NCBI GenBank assembly: GCA_020055645.1 | Contig: CM034546.1 | Span: 9,548,001 to 9,612,000, forward strand | From: Tomocerus qinae | Lineage: Eukaryota > Arthropoda > Collembola > Entomobryomorpha > Tomoceridae | DNA: 64,000 nucleotides | Direction of reading: 5' to 3' | Part shown: positions 37,183 to 49,169 of the stretch, one piece after another | Numbering within the stretch: the stretch's first letter is position 1 | How the letters are laid out: every line of letters begins with the position of its first letter | Position numbers and translations under genes: made by a program | The notes under the pieces: generated by a model | Told to the model about the DNA's origin: nothing | What the model saw: only the letters and a program-made list of their open reading frames with translations | The model's database searches: none

Positions 37183-40100
37183 ATGTCTGACATCAGTGAC
37201 GACACTGATGACCGGGGAAAAAAGTTGGACGTTATGGAAGTTTTGTTGATGGACAAACCCGAACCGGAAACTGAAAGAGAGACCAACTTACTCACAGCAG
37301 TCGTAGAGCTTAGTTTCCAACTTGGATGGATTACAGAATATGAAAAGCTAAAATTCGTAAGTGTCTGAAAGTCTGAACAATGTAAACAATATGTTATACT
37401 ATGTAATATAAAATTAGTCTTTAAATGTTAAACTGAAAGTTAACTACAAACCTATGGTCGTGCTCAGTCATAATTTTCAAACGATTTGCTTGAAATATGT
37501 GTAATGTCTTAAGAACATTTCAGGTGATTCCAACCATATAGAAGTTAGGGTTTTGTTACAATGGGAAGTGGAATTGCTTTTTTGAATTAGAGCATGAACT
37601 GTTAAAATTATCCATGTTGAACTTTTATTTCTTTTAGAAAACCAAGAGGGCATTAATAATGAAGAAATTAGCACTGCTAGAATTGCTGAGAAATATTAAA
37701 TGCTTTGACAAAGCTACAAAGTTTCTGTCCGCCATCAGAGTAATAGATGAAATAAATCCTTCGGAGAATATTTGGAGGGACGAAAATCGTCTTATGAGTG
37801 AATCCATCTATAGACAACCACTCGGCTCCCAGCGTTTTGCTTGCGCGCCTTGCACTGCAAGCTATATACTGGCTGGAAACGTTCCAGGGTTTCCATACGC
37901 GGCAGTGCAACCACCACGTACCATGTTGATATTTATGTGAGATCAATGAGTTTAGCCAATTATGTATGTCTTCTATGTAGTCATTTATATCAGTAACATA
38001 TAGCCATATATGACAAAATATGGCCATATATACACATATATACCCAATATAAATAAAGCTATATATTCCTAATATATACCTATATATACCCAATATATAG
38101 CTATACATGCCCATTATATACCTATATATGACCAATATATACCTATATTTGACCAATATATACCTATATTTGACCAATATATACCTATATTTGACCAATA
38201 TATATCTATATATGCCCAATATGTACCTATATATGCCCAATATATAGCCATATATAACTAATATATACCTATATATACCCAATATATAGCTATATATGCC
38301 CATTATATTACTATATATGCCAACACATACCTATATATGGCCAACATATACCTATATATGCCCAATATATACCTATATTTACCTATATATTCCCAATATA
38401 TAGCTATATATGCCCATTATATAGCTATATATGGCCATTATATAGCTATATATGCCCATTATATAGCTTTATATGCCCATTATATAGCTATATATGCCCA
38501 ATATGTAACTATATATGCCCAATATATACCTATATATGCCCTACATATACCTATATATGCCCTACATATACCTATATATGCCCAGTATATACCTATATAT
38601 GCCCAGTATATACCTATATATGCCCAGTATATACCTATATATGCCCAGTATATACCTATATATGCCCAGTATATACCTATATATGCCCACTATATACCTA
38701 TATACGCCCAATATATATCAATATATGCCCAATATATAGTCATAAATTTCTAATATATAGCCATATATGTCTGATATATTGACATATATGCCCAATATAG
38801 GGGCATATACGCCTAATATATAGGCCTGTACCCCTGATATATAACAATATATGTCTAATATACGCATCTGTTAATTATCTAAACATTTTAATATAAGTAG
38901 TTGGGTTGAAAAAACTATTTAATATTTTAATTAACCAGTTTCATTTTTATGCCTGTTTATGAAACCCTGGACTAATTTTGTTCAAAAATAGTCACTTTTT
39001 GCCAAACTTTGAACGACAATATCTCCGGCGTCCCACAATTGCCCACGGCGGAATAAATTGCATCTGTTTCGTCAGATTCCCGTTATTCCGATTCAAGTCA
39101 AACTTCCATGGGCAATTGTGGGACACGCTTGTTATTCTCAATTGAAAAAAATTTGGAAATTTTGATCTATTTCGAAAAACGCGAACAATGAGAAATAAAA
39201 TTTGTTTCTATACTAATCTACAATACCCATTTGTATTTTTAAAAAATATTTCTTACTGATACCTAGCACTGTTACTGAGATATAATCATCTCATTATTTA
39301 GTCACACATGATTTTCTGTAATTTCTGTTTACTTTTACCCCCCTTGGAAGGGGTTTAGAGATTTTTAGAAAATGTTTGAACCACTTATTCTTGTAGTTTT
39401 TGACATTTCTGATTTTTTGAGACTATATTTATGGTAATCTAAGATGTCGATTTTATTCATTGGTTGTCCATAGATGGATTCACTCTTATGTCGATAATTG
39501 TGTCCACTCTGTTTGGAAATGGATTGCTCACTCAGGATGAAAAGCTGACTTTGGTAATATTATCATTAATCTATAAAATCAGCAATAGTGAATGCGAAAC
39601 ATCGTAGTATAGATCCAGTAAAGATATTTTATATCTTTTAAGGAAAACTGACATCATCTCAATCTACTTTTCGTTGAATAAAACTGTAATTAAAGATTAT
39701 TTGTTATAATTATAAAGTTAATCGTAATTTTCAGGAAACAAAACTGAACAGCGAAAACGTGAACAAGGATATTGAAAACATGATTGTCATTGCCAATCCT
39801 TGTTCAGAAACTCATGACAAAAAAGAAAGCCCTACTCATCTTGGCAATAATCCGATGCTACATGGGCCGGTAGGTTCACTTTGTAATCTGTAATGATTAA
39901 AAGGCTATTGTGATATTCTACCTATATAAATGATTATTTCATACTAGTAAATGAAATGTTTACTTCTTCTTTTACATATATTTAGATTATCAAATGTATA
40001 CTTCAATATTTGAATATCGTACAAATCAAAAAGTGCCGGTGGATTTCAAAAGAATGGAAATCTGTCTCACTCCCAGTACTGATTAACCGTACAAAAATTG

Positions 40101-41548
40101 CGTTTCGCCAATTCGATTCCAAAACAAATAAATATTGCGAAAGAAGCCCTGTCAAGTTCTTCGAAACATTCCCAGATGCACGTGATGAAATTGTTCCATT
40201 TCCTGATGTGACTATTTACGGCGAAATTGAAGTTTCTTCTTGGCCAATTGAAGAATTGGGCTTTTTCTTCCGTAGACAACAATTGCACATCAGAAAACTT
40301 GAATTAAGGCAAATATATTTAGTTAATGATCGCTGGGAGAAGATAGATAGTTTCGATATTACTCCGTGGATATCAAACTCGATGATCACAAAGCCAAGTA
40401 CTAAAAAAGACACTTTCCTAAGTGTTTGTTGTAAGAAAGTATATGAACGATTAGTTCAAACTCCAACAAATTTTCATTTGAGTATCAGTTCCGTGGTACA
40501 TGTTCAAAAATTGGAACTCTTGGAATGCAGCTTAAATGTTGAAGATGGAATTCGAATCGGCTCCATTGACTTGACATTAGAAGATATAACAGTTTATAAA
40601 AATGGAATCAAGATGAGTCAGCTTTGCGTTGATGATATAATTGATTGGTCTAAAGCAAAGCGAATCGTTTTACTAAGTACCCCGGAAATCAACAATACAG
40701 AATTATCTTTAGATTTTCAAAAAAATCGCAATGTGAAACTTGACTATCTTGAACTAAGAAGTATTCCCCCTAAGCACTGGAATAAGTGCACTTGGACTGT
40801 AGATGTCTTAAAATTGGAAGAAATTCCATTTTTGGAATATACCCAAATGAACATAAAGGAACTATTTTATAGCCGCTATGGGGAACGTGTTGGAATTGAC
40901 ATTTCTGTTGTACCACAGTCACTTGTACACCTTACCATTGAACAGATTGACGACGAATACAAATGCAGCAATAGCATCAATCCAATTGTTTTCCATAATC
41001 TCGAATCTTTGCATTTAGGATTCATTGACGATTGTTTTTCTTTATTTTCTTCTTTCAAATGTCCCAACTTGCGTCGTCTAAATTTGGAATTCGATGAAGG
41101 TCAAGGTGAAATGAAAATTGATTTAGCCTGGATTCCTAAAACAGTAAAGACTTTTAAACTTCGAAATATTATGCTGAAGAATGATAGCAACCAATGTTTA
41201 AATCTTGATGAGTTAATACTAGATTTGCATCCATCAAAAGTGCTAAAAAACTTTGGACGTTATATTAAAACAAAAGTTTTGTTTTTGCATCGCTTATTTG
41301 AAACGGGGGAATCAGGTCATTTACTAAGCTTTTTGAAATATCGAAAAAAATTTCCCTATTGTGCGCAAACATTTTATGTCGGTCAATTTGACTGGACAAG
41401 AAGCTTATTTGAATGTAGTGCTCTCAGATCTTTTTTGGACATGGAAGCGGAGTGTTATGTCTTTAAAGATGATATGGGAACAGCATTTGCTTTCAAGGAT
41501 TTTGATAATATTTTCTGCGATGCGTCGTCATTATTACTTTCTCAGTGA
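37183..41548 (+). pseudogene. CARD-like/F-box/LRR-like gene D, exon 2 split by a transposon
   Basis: Close paralogue of gene C. Exon 1 is 37183-37356 (ERETNLLTAVVELSFQLGWI). Exon 2 starts at 37638, is interrupted at 37796 by a 1.69-kb element, and resumes after 39485 to 39553. Exon 3 is 39735-39869. Exon 4 is 39986-41548 with an F-box (IIKCILQYLNIVQIKKCRWI) and an LRR-like region. Apart from the insertion every exon is in frame, and exon 4 is open over 521 codons, identical in length to gene C. Reading into the element adds ~45 foreign residues and a stop at 37940, so the full protein cannot be made unless the element is spliced out. The clean remainder suggests a recent insertion. An internal start giving only the F-box/LRR part remains possible. 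Confidence 0.8.
37796..39485 (-). mobile_element. 1.69-kb non-autonomous TIR element (copy 2), inserted in gene D
   Basis: Reverse complement of the element at 34660-36328, nearly identical over its length. It differs mainly by one extra minisatellite unit and a few bases. It is bounded by GAGTGAATCC and GGATTCACTC, with direct repeats TTAT at 37792-37795 and 39486-39489 (CTTATG is possible if the terminal G/C is excluded). The undisturbed sequence in gene C reads GTCTTATGTC across the site. The minisatellite occupies about 37985-38830. Confidence 0.9.
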
Positions 41549-42553
41549 TACCTAGTCCATTAAGTATGCTGTCTCAATGTGTCTGTAACCCATTGTACGT
41601 ACTGATTAGATTAAGTCATAGTCATGATTTAATAAATATGGATAGATAAATGTAAGGTTGGTGCCGATAATACATTGTGATGTGTAATAATATATTCAAT
41701 TTTGCTTGAGTCCATGATATATTGTTAAAAATTAATCTATGTAATAAATACATATTTTCTAATTATTACAGTAATGTGGACATATGTTATTTATTTCCTA
41801 TTAAGTAGTTTACAAGATAAGTTCAAAAATGATGTCCAGCAGATACCTAAGTTGGTACGAATATTTTAGCACACCAAAGTGGATTTTACTGTGCGAAAGC
41901 GAGGATTTTAAATTTTTCCGTTTATATCATAACACACTTTCCTTATGCATTAAACATATTAAATTAAGTTATATCTTACTACAGCATACCGTCGCGTCTA
42001 AAATGTAGGCTATGCTATGACATAATTATTTATGTTACTTTTATGTTTTCGTTTTCCTTTAAACGAAAATAAAGAAATATACCAATAACCTCGGGGTTTA
42101 AATTACCTCTATTGCTCAGGTTCAGGTCTTCTTATTTATTTGTTTTTAGAATAAGGGTGGTCTTAGAATGTAGAAGCACTAATAGTTGCACCATGAACAT
42201 AAGTAATAAAGTATAGTCCATTCGCGGGGAAGTTTGTTTCAAATGTGTAGAGAAACATTCAAAACAGTTTACTAATCTTACTAATAACTAATAGCAAAGA
42301 TAATTTTCAGCTTTACGGTATTACACAGTAAGCAAATCTACGTATTCGTATTTAAACCATGTTTTAAACTGTATTTAAGTGGTAAACCGTAGTCATGCAT
42401 TTAAAATGTATTCATGCATTTATATCCGTACGTAGTTCAGTATTTAATCTTTAACCTAGGTCGTACTGTAAATCAATGTAGTAATTTTATAATTGAAATT
42501 GGAGAGTTAAGAGAAACTGAGACTGAAACACATACCATCAACAATAAAAAAAA
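41549..42553. other. Intergenic region between gene D and a zinc-finger gene
   Basis: This is AT-rich, with an AATAAA near 41743 that could polyadenylate gene D. The zone after about 42370 is the likely promoter and 5' UTR of the next gene. No other coding signal was seen. Confidence 0.45.
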
Positions 42554-45213
42554 ATGTCAGAATCAACTAATTACTGTTTGTTGTGCTGCAAAAACGATTC
42601 TTCTGACTTGCCTTTAAAAATGAAAAATAATTCGAAATGCGATAATTTCGAAGGAAGTATAGACTTAATGACTTTATGCGATCTACTTAGAGTTAGTGTT
42701 AAATGCAGTAGAAAAGACTGTCGTCCGAACTGTTTCGCTGTGCTCTGGATGTGATGCTAACATTAGAGAAATGAAAAAAATCCTACGGCAAATTGAAAAG
42801 TTGGAAAAGAAATTATTCCATGTAATGACAATGGTCAAAACAAAACTACACACAAGTTTGCGTGACAGCACATCATCAATTGACTATCACATACAATTCG
42901 GTGAAATTCGACGTGAAATTCTTATTGGTAATTAATTATTCGAAAGACACTTTTAAATTATTTTAGCATTATTTGGTTTTTAGTTATTTAACAGTCACCA
43001 GTGTTTATACCGTTACTTTTATTGTCACTTGACTTATTATCACTTGTTCACGATTCTCGTAATTAAGGGGTTCTAATACACCCCTTCCCCAAATATTTTA
43101 ATATCAAGATATTCTTATATTTCTTATAATTATAAAAACTGAAACTTTTTCTCAAAATATCAAAATTTTCGCCCTTTCTACCAATTTACGTTGATTCAGG
43201 CAATCTCTGACACATATTCCCAAAAATAGGCAGCATTTTACCCGAATATAATTTCAAACTATTAAGGGTCAATTTTCTCAATATATGCCTGCCACGATTA
43301 ACCATGTAAGTTGGATAAATAAATTTTGACAGCTAAATTTTTAATTCTTATAGATTTATGTAATTACTTGGGGACGGCTGAGCCTCAGGACATCGACTTC
43401 ATTAATATTAAATCAGAAGCTCAAGATTTTTTTCCATGTTCAGAAATCCAACATTTCGATAGTGACAGTTATGTAAGCGAATCTGAAATTAAGTCTGACG
43501 TCAATGAAGAAACTACAATATCTGACATGATTGACTGCGAAAACATACTTGAACGAAGAGCGAAAGACAAACTGACTGTCATGGAAATGGTTTGAAATTG
43601 AACAAAACCTTTACTCAAATATCCCTATACCGGGGAAGGACATCTGATTAAATATTTATTTGATTCAATTATTTAACAGGTACCCAAATGGGAAAGGACT
43701 GATACAGAGGAAGAATTCGAAGTCAACACCGACGTAGGCAGCGAGGGACATGAATCATTTGCTGATAATCCTGAATGTGATCCTAATGTATCGTCAATGG
43801 AAGTTGTTAAGGAAAATGTTAATACAACTACAAAAGATAACGGGATTATTACAGATGGAAACGGGAATACTGACAATAAAAACTATAACATTGATGATGA
43901 TTTTTTTGGAGAACAAAAGAGGTATTTTTTCTATAGGGTGACAACAAATATTATATAATTTATTTAAACCATTACAGATATTTATTTTGCTTACAGACAG
44001 CCGACATCAAGTAAAGAAGATTTAATAAAGATATCTACAAAGAAAGCAATTCGAAAGAAGATTTTAGTACGAAACCAAGTGGAGGAAAAAACTGGTACGT
44101 TTTATTTATAAAAAATATATCAAATAAAAACTATATCCCGACTTAGTAAGATAATTGACTTACTCTATCCACTAAAATTCAACAGAAAAAAATTGTCCTT
44201 CCTCCCAAAGTACTCAAAAAATACTTCATTGTGTTACCGTTGCCCACAGGCTGCCTTTTTGCCATATTTTTATCTGCTGTACCGCACAGTAGAAAAAATA
44301 ATTTTTGAATAAGCTGCTGAAAATATCGTAGTTTAAATTTTTCTGTGTATATTATAAAGCTCTCTCCTAAAGATAACTTTTCAAAATTCAAAAAGTTAAT
44401 TTAATAATCCGTATTTTTTGTAATTTTGAAACAGACAAAGCTGGAAAGGAAATTGTAAGCGTTGGAGTTCGTGTTGAGTGTTCACTGTGTGGGAAAAGTT
44501 TTAAAACTAAAGAGATATTAGATCAACATATTAAAAAGGCACATGGAGGTACAGACAAAAATGAAAAGTTGAAACAGAACTGTAACATTTGTGGCAAAAT
44601 GGTTCAATATCCAGGCCTGAACCGGCACATGAGAGAGGTTCATGGACAAAAAGAACCTTTGAGTTTAAAATGTAGGCACTGTGACAATGTCTACTCGACT
44701 AAAGGCGGACTAAGAGTGCATTTACTGACACACACGGAGAGTTTCAGTCCGTATATATGTAGTTACTGTGGGAAGTCGTTCCTATCAAAGTATACATTGA
44801 ACTGTCATGAGAAAAAATTCCACGTTCAGGGGAAAATACTTTCGTGTCCCATTTGTCACAAGAAATTTCATACGCCCACTGAGGTTAAATTACATTTGGA
44901 AACCCACGCAACAGAAAGGAAATATGTTTGTGATAAATGCGGAAAAAGCTTCAAATTGTCAAGTAATTATCGATGTCACTTAAGACAACATAAAGAAATT
45001 GAAGAGGGATTGAAAACGGGGGTACCGCCTATTTACAAGTGCCAACACTGCGACAAACAATTTCAAACTCTTCATAGCCGAAGACGTCATGTCGGAACGT
45101 ATCACTCAGCACAGAAAAAGATTCATGAGTGCACCGTTTGTGGGAAAATATTGTCACGAGCGGATCATTTAAGGACCCATCAAAAAATTCATCAACAAAC
45201 TCTTAAGTCTTAA
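42554..45213 (+). CDS. ZAD-like C2H2 zinc-finger protein (8 fingers), multi-exon, with a frame problem in exon 1
   Basis: Probable nuclear DNA-binding regulator, built like the gene at 2712-4935. Exon 1 (42554-42927) begins MSESTNYCLLCCKND and later has SLCSGCDANIREM, i.e. the two CxxC pairs of a ZAD, but these lie in frames one base apart; the shift falls near 42690-42700. Exon 2 is 43354-43589 and exon 3 is 43680-43921 (acidic linkers). Exon 4 starts at 43997, and a donor at 44068 (GTACGA) keeps phase while the stronger GTACGT at 44096 would not. The last exon is 44435-45213. It encodes eight C2H2 fingers, from VECSLCGKSF to HECTVCGKIL. The single exon-1 indel means either an assembly error or loss of the dimerisation domain. 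Finger identity is certain; the upstream model is moderate. Confidence 0.7.
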
Positions 45214-45730
45214 TCTCTACACTATTGATTTATTTAATATGCATGTTAAAATTGTTTTATGAATATGTAAGCTTGGTTATTTGGATTTCAACTTAATAAT
45301 CTTAAGTTTTTTAATTTAGTTGTGAACAGAAATATTTTATACGATGTCGGCGTTATTTGACAACGTCTGTCCTACGGATTATTTATTGGTCCATATATTT
45401 TGTTACTAATCTATAGTAAATTTGAATGCAGAAATTGTCTTTGTATTTAGTAGGTTAACTTTATAAGTCATTCAAATTATTTGTCAAAATTGCATTCCTT
45501 TATTTTCTAAATATAACAAATACCAGAGTTTTTAAACTAATTTTATTTAAGAATAGTTTTACTTCATTCAACTGTTCTTAGGATGTTGATTGTTTTTCTC
45601 CAACACTTCTTTTTCCAATTCCATTGCTTCTTCGATTCTTCTCAAACTCGAAAGATTTATAGAAATCCGCAATTCAAACAATAATCGGTAAAAATAATAA
45701 TTCCGATAAACATAATTCCATATGATATTT
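45214..45730. other. Downstream region of zinc-finger gene
   Basis: No gene was recognised. The 3' UTR and poly(A) site of the preceding gene should lie here. The sequence is AT-rich. Confidence 0.4.
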
Positions 45731-45966
45731 TATTCAGATAAGTTTTTCAGCTCATTTTTAATCCTATTAATTGATCTTTTGTTCTTGGTTGGCGAAGCAG
45801 TGAGCTGCGAAGGAATCGTGATTGAAAATCAATAGACCACCCACCAAGCTAATTGAGTGGCCTATACTTCTCCAGTCACGATTCCTTCACAACTCACTGA
45901 TTCGCCAGCCACGAACAATAGACCAATTAACAGGATTAAAAATGAACTGAAAAACTTTTCTGAATA
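45731..45966. mobile_element. 236-bp foldback MITE
   Basis: The ends TATTCAG and CTGAATA begin ~100-bp inverted arms. Words such as GTTTTTCAG, TTTTTAATCCT, GGCGAA and GAAGGAATCGTGA appear on both sides in mirrored order, around a short loop near 45830-45875. There is no coding capacity. Confidence 0.75.
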
Positions 45967-46159
45967 GGATAATGCCTGTCTGTTTGCAATATTGTGTTTG
46001 CTTTATACATATATACAATAAAGTATATTATTATGACACAATATTGCCGTATGCCGCCATACAATTATTTCTGTTGTTGAAATTGAAATACAGTTCCAGT
46101 TCACATGTAAATGAAACCCTCAAATGTATAAAAGACCTTACCAAAAATCATATAGTTTA

Positions 46160-48080
46160 GTTGCATGCCCGCACTCGATACATACAACTACACATTTCGC
46201 ACACGTACGCAAAATAATTATGGCAAATGTATAGGAATTATAATATCTGCATTAAAAAAAGTGCTTATCAAAAACGGACGTTGATGATAAATCCTTTATA
46301 GATATGCAGATACAGATAGACAGAGTATACATTCAGTCACGATTGAGGGCAATCGAATTGAATGAAACATTCACACCGCACAAATTAGATAATGACGACT
46401 TTCTGTGAGTTTATTAACAGCGCCGGTTCTACCTGTAAGCAAAATAGGCAATAGGGCCAACCGTATATCTGCGAATTATACAAATTATAGCCCCAAGGGC
46501 ATCGATGAAGTTGATTGGAGAGTATACCAAATAATTAATTAATTATAAAATATCAAATAAACATATCATATATCAGTTTTGGACCAAAATACCTATTATT
46601 GAGTCATAAAATAATTGGACGAAAAAATGTCTTATCACCTCACGCGCCATGTCGAACTAGGCAAAATTGAGGCACTGCAATTTTTTTGTCCAGGTTTAAA
46701 AAACTCGTCTGTACATACATGGTAAACCTTACATGTAACACAAAACGTCGTTTTCTTAATGGAAATGGCAGGAATAGCAATGTTTTTATAACGGAACTTC
46801 CGATGTTGGAGTATATTTATCGCAACAATACAATTTATTTAATGTATAAAGATACATCGGTAGTTACGGGGCTGTATATGTATAGGTTAGATAATGGTTT
46901 TTCCAATATCGAAATAGTAATGCTTCCACGTACAGTTTAGGCGCCTGCAAAACATCGTGTAGCATGTAGGTGCTAAAGGAACTATCAACGAAGTATTTAC
47001 ACCGGCATAGCATCGTGTAAAACATAAGCGTCATGAGGTAGACGCTAGAGATCTTCCTATACCGTATCAGCATTTAACCGTTGTCATAACTATAGTACAC
47101 ATAAAACAACTCACATCAGTATCGTTCAACTTAGTTTCAACCGTCGAATCTTTGTCGTAACTTTTATTTTAATTGTCATGATAATTTTCAAGTTTCAAAA
47201 AATGAAGCAGAATGGAAGTAACACCATCTGAAAACAAGCCTTTTGTCGTTTTTCATTTTGAAAAAGCGGTTGAAGCAGTGCCACGCGCAATTAAAACGCT
47301 TGTTACGACATTGTTTGCTGCTGTTTCGATGCGCGTTGTCAGAGAATTTTATGTCATTCATGTCTACAAATTAGCAGAGAAGTAAACTCAGTCTTATTAA
47401 CAATATGACACTGTGACAGCCATTCTGCACCATCTCGTATCATATCGTAGTCATTTGAAGCATTTTGCACGTTAATATAAGTTGTAATAGTTAGTTGTAC
47501 GTAGATACTGAATTTAATATTTCTATTGTTTCTGAATTTTTAATCCATTATTTGAAATTAGGTATTATTGCTAGATCATGAAAGAATTGATAAGAGATAA
47601 TTTACGTTTTTATGTGATAATCTTACCAATATTGTGCCTCTCCTAAATTATTTGATTCAAGAGAAAATAATAATGGAATATGAAAGAGAAGAGATCGTAA
47701 ATCGTAAGAACATGTATTATGAAAATAATTGTATTATAGAATATTTATAACTCCGAAATGCAAATTTTAGCTAAGCGAAAGTACGTCATATAACAAGAAT
47801 TCCAGTTATGGACAGCTCTTATGAAGAAAGAAGTGGACGCCGATAAAATTTTGGACATTCTGAAAGACACTGCGAACGAACACATTTCGAATAGATTAAT
47901 ACCTAAATTACCAGACAACCCGGAAAGGGAATCACGCGATAGGTACGCTTTGATTTTGTATATCTGTGGATGGATTATAGGCTTAGGGATCGTTGTCCCT
48001 TTTGAGAATCTTTTATACCAATCTGTTGCCATTTGCCATTGCCACTAAATTTAATATACGGATTTTCGTTCGGGCACTTT
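46160..48080 (+). repeat. Diverged copy 1 of a triplicated CARD-kinase 5' unit
   Basis: Stretches such as AGCATTTTGCAC/AGCATTGTGCAC, ACAGCCATTCTG/AAAGCCATTCTG, GTGCTTATCAAAAACGGAC/GTGGTTATCAAAAACAGAC and CTCTTATGAAGAAAGAAGTG are shared, in the same order, with 56390-58150 and 62020-64000. The unit covers upstream sequence plus the second CARD exon of the kinase family. Confidence 0.65.
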
Positions 48081-48520
48081 CAAGGGACTTGGTTTTAGTA
48101 ATATACTAATCTTTGTATATGATTGAAGCCTGAATTAGATTTGGAGGCAACAGCAGCAAAAAGGGTAACAAATTTATTGAAAACTCTGACGAGAAAGTGG
48201 AAGTAACCGAGACAACGATATCCCGTTGCCTAAATCCGATGTATAAAAATAATTTGCATTTAAATCTTTAGGTTGTATTTATAATTCAGAAAACCTTGAG
48301 TTTTGTATATTTACATCAATATCGAAACTTGACATCCTTTTTCCTTGATTAAATAATTATTCTTTTCATTATCCAGTGTTGATACAAATCCAGCAACAAC
48401 ATCTGCCGTTTATGACATTCAAAATGCCATGGAGAAACCATCCGTTCAGACTACAGTTAGTCCTAAAACGGCTACAGACAACAATGCAATTTCACTCTCA
48501 GATTTTGATAGCTTTGATAG
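47578..48520 (+). pseudogene. CARD-kinase pseudogene, truncated before the kinase domain
   Basis: Relic of the gene family at 49170-51332. Exon 1 (47578-47696) starts MKELIRDNLRFYV, shifts one base, then continues NLTNIVPLLNYLIQEK...EYEREEI, parallel to the intact CARD. Exon 2 (47771-47942) again shifts frame near 47800 before LWTALMKKEVDADKILDILK. Exon 3 (from 48377) encodes the linker ending NAISLSDFDSFDR, matching NAMSLSDFNNFDP of the intact gene. At this point, just before the glycine loop would begin, the sequence turns into the end of a (GTCT)n element. The whole kinase domain is missing. Two frameshifts plus truncation make it non-functional. Confidence 0.75.
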
Positions 48521-48590
48521 ACGGACGGACAGACAGAAAGATCCGGCATTCCTATAAAGCGGTGTTACATGCCACTTAATAATTAATGTA
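48521..48590 (-). mobile_element. Terminal fragment of the (GTCT)n element family
   Basis: The sequence GGACAGACAGAAAGATC...GGCATTCCTATAAAGC...CACTTAAT matches, in reverse orientation, the element ends near 25370-25430. It marks the breakpoint that removed the kinase half of the pseudogene. Confidence 0.6.
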
Positions 48591-49169
48591 TCGCAATTTA
48601 TCCTCCTTATCTAGTCTTTATCAAAAGTCAACGTTGATAAGCTTTTATATGCATTTACAGTCACATTAATGAAATCTATATAAATATTCTGATTGAGGAG
48701 GTAATGGAGTTAAGCCATTTGCGCAAACTATGTATTGGAATTATGCGAATTTATCTACAGAGCCGGATCAAAGTGTACTCAAAAGTGCCCTAGAACCTTT
48801 GCTATATCTCGTCTTCAGTTTTAAGTATTATATTGTTGTAATGGAAAAGACAGCTTTTTTCGTTGAAACAGTATTGAAGAAACATATCGCAAACTAAATT
48901 TCTTATTGCATAAAATCGCTTTACAAAAAGCTAATACGGCCTTGTGCCTTGTGGTCTGAAAATTTTCTCAGGAACTACAAATGCTTGGTCCCGCACTGTT
49001 TTATTGCCTTTTACCTTTCTGCCTATAATCGTGCATCGTGCCACGTGTGACCTTTGAATTGATTTAAACGTTAATTAGCTTCAACGCTTAACAGTTATTT
49101 AATTTCATATACTACAAATAAAACCGGTTATATTTGTGCTTCACCATCAATAGTGGGCATTCATAAACA
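48591..49169. other. Upstream region of the CARD-kinase gene
   Basis: Non-coding, presumably promoter and 5' UTR. No TATA box, repeat or ORF could be assigned. Confidence 0.4.

Noticed and set aside
35392-38753. Long open frames of YLYMPSI / YIYAQYIP repeats on both strands
   Set aside because: They are translations of the AT-rich minisatellite inside the 1.7-kb transposons, mirrored on both strands, with no start context or splice signals.
43997-44095. Using the strong GTACGT donor at 44096 for exon 4 of the zinc-finger gene
   Set aside because: It creates a TGA across the junction with the finger exon; the weaker GTACGA donor at 44068 keeps the frame.
46686-46940. 84-codon open frame upstream of the CARD-kinase pseudogene
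   Set aside because: It has no recognisable domain, no convincing ATG context and no match in the duplicated copies; probably chance.
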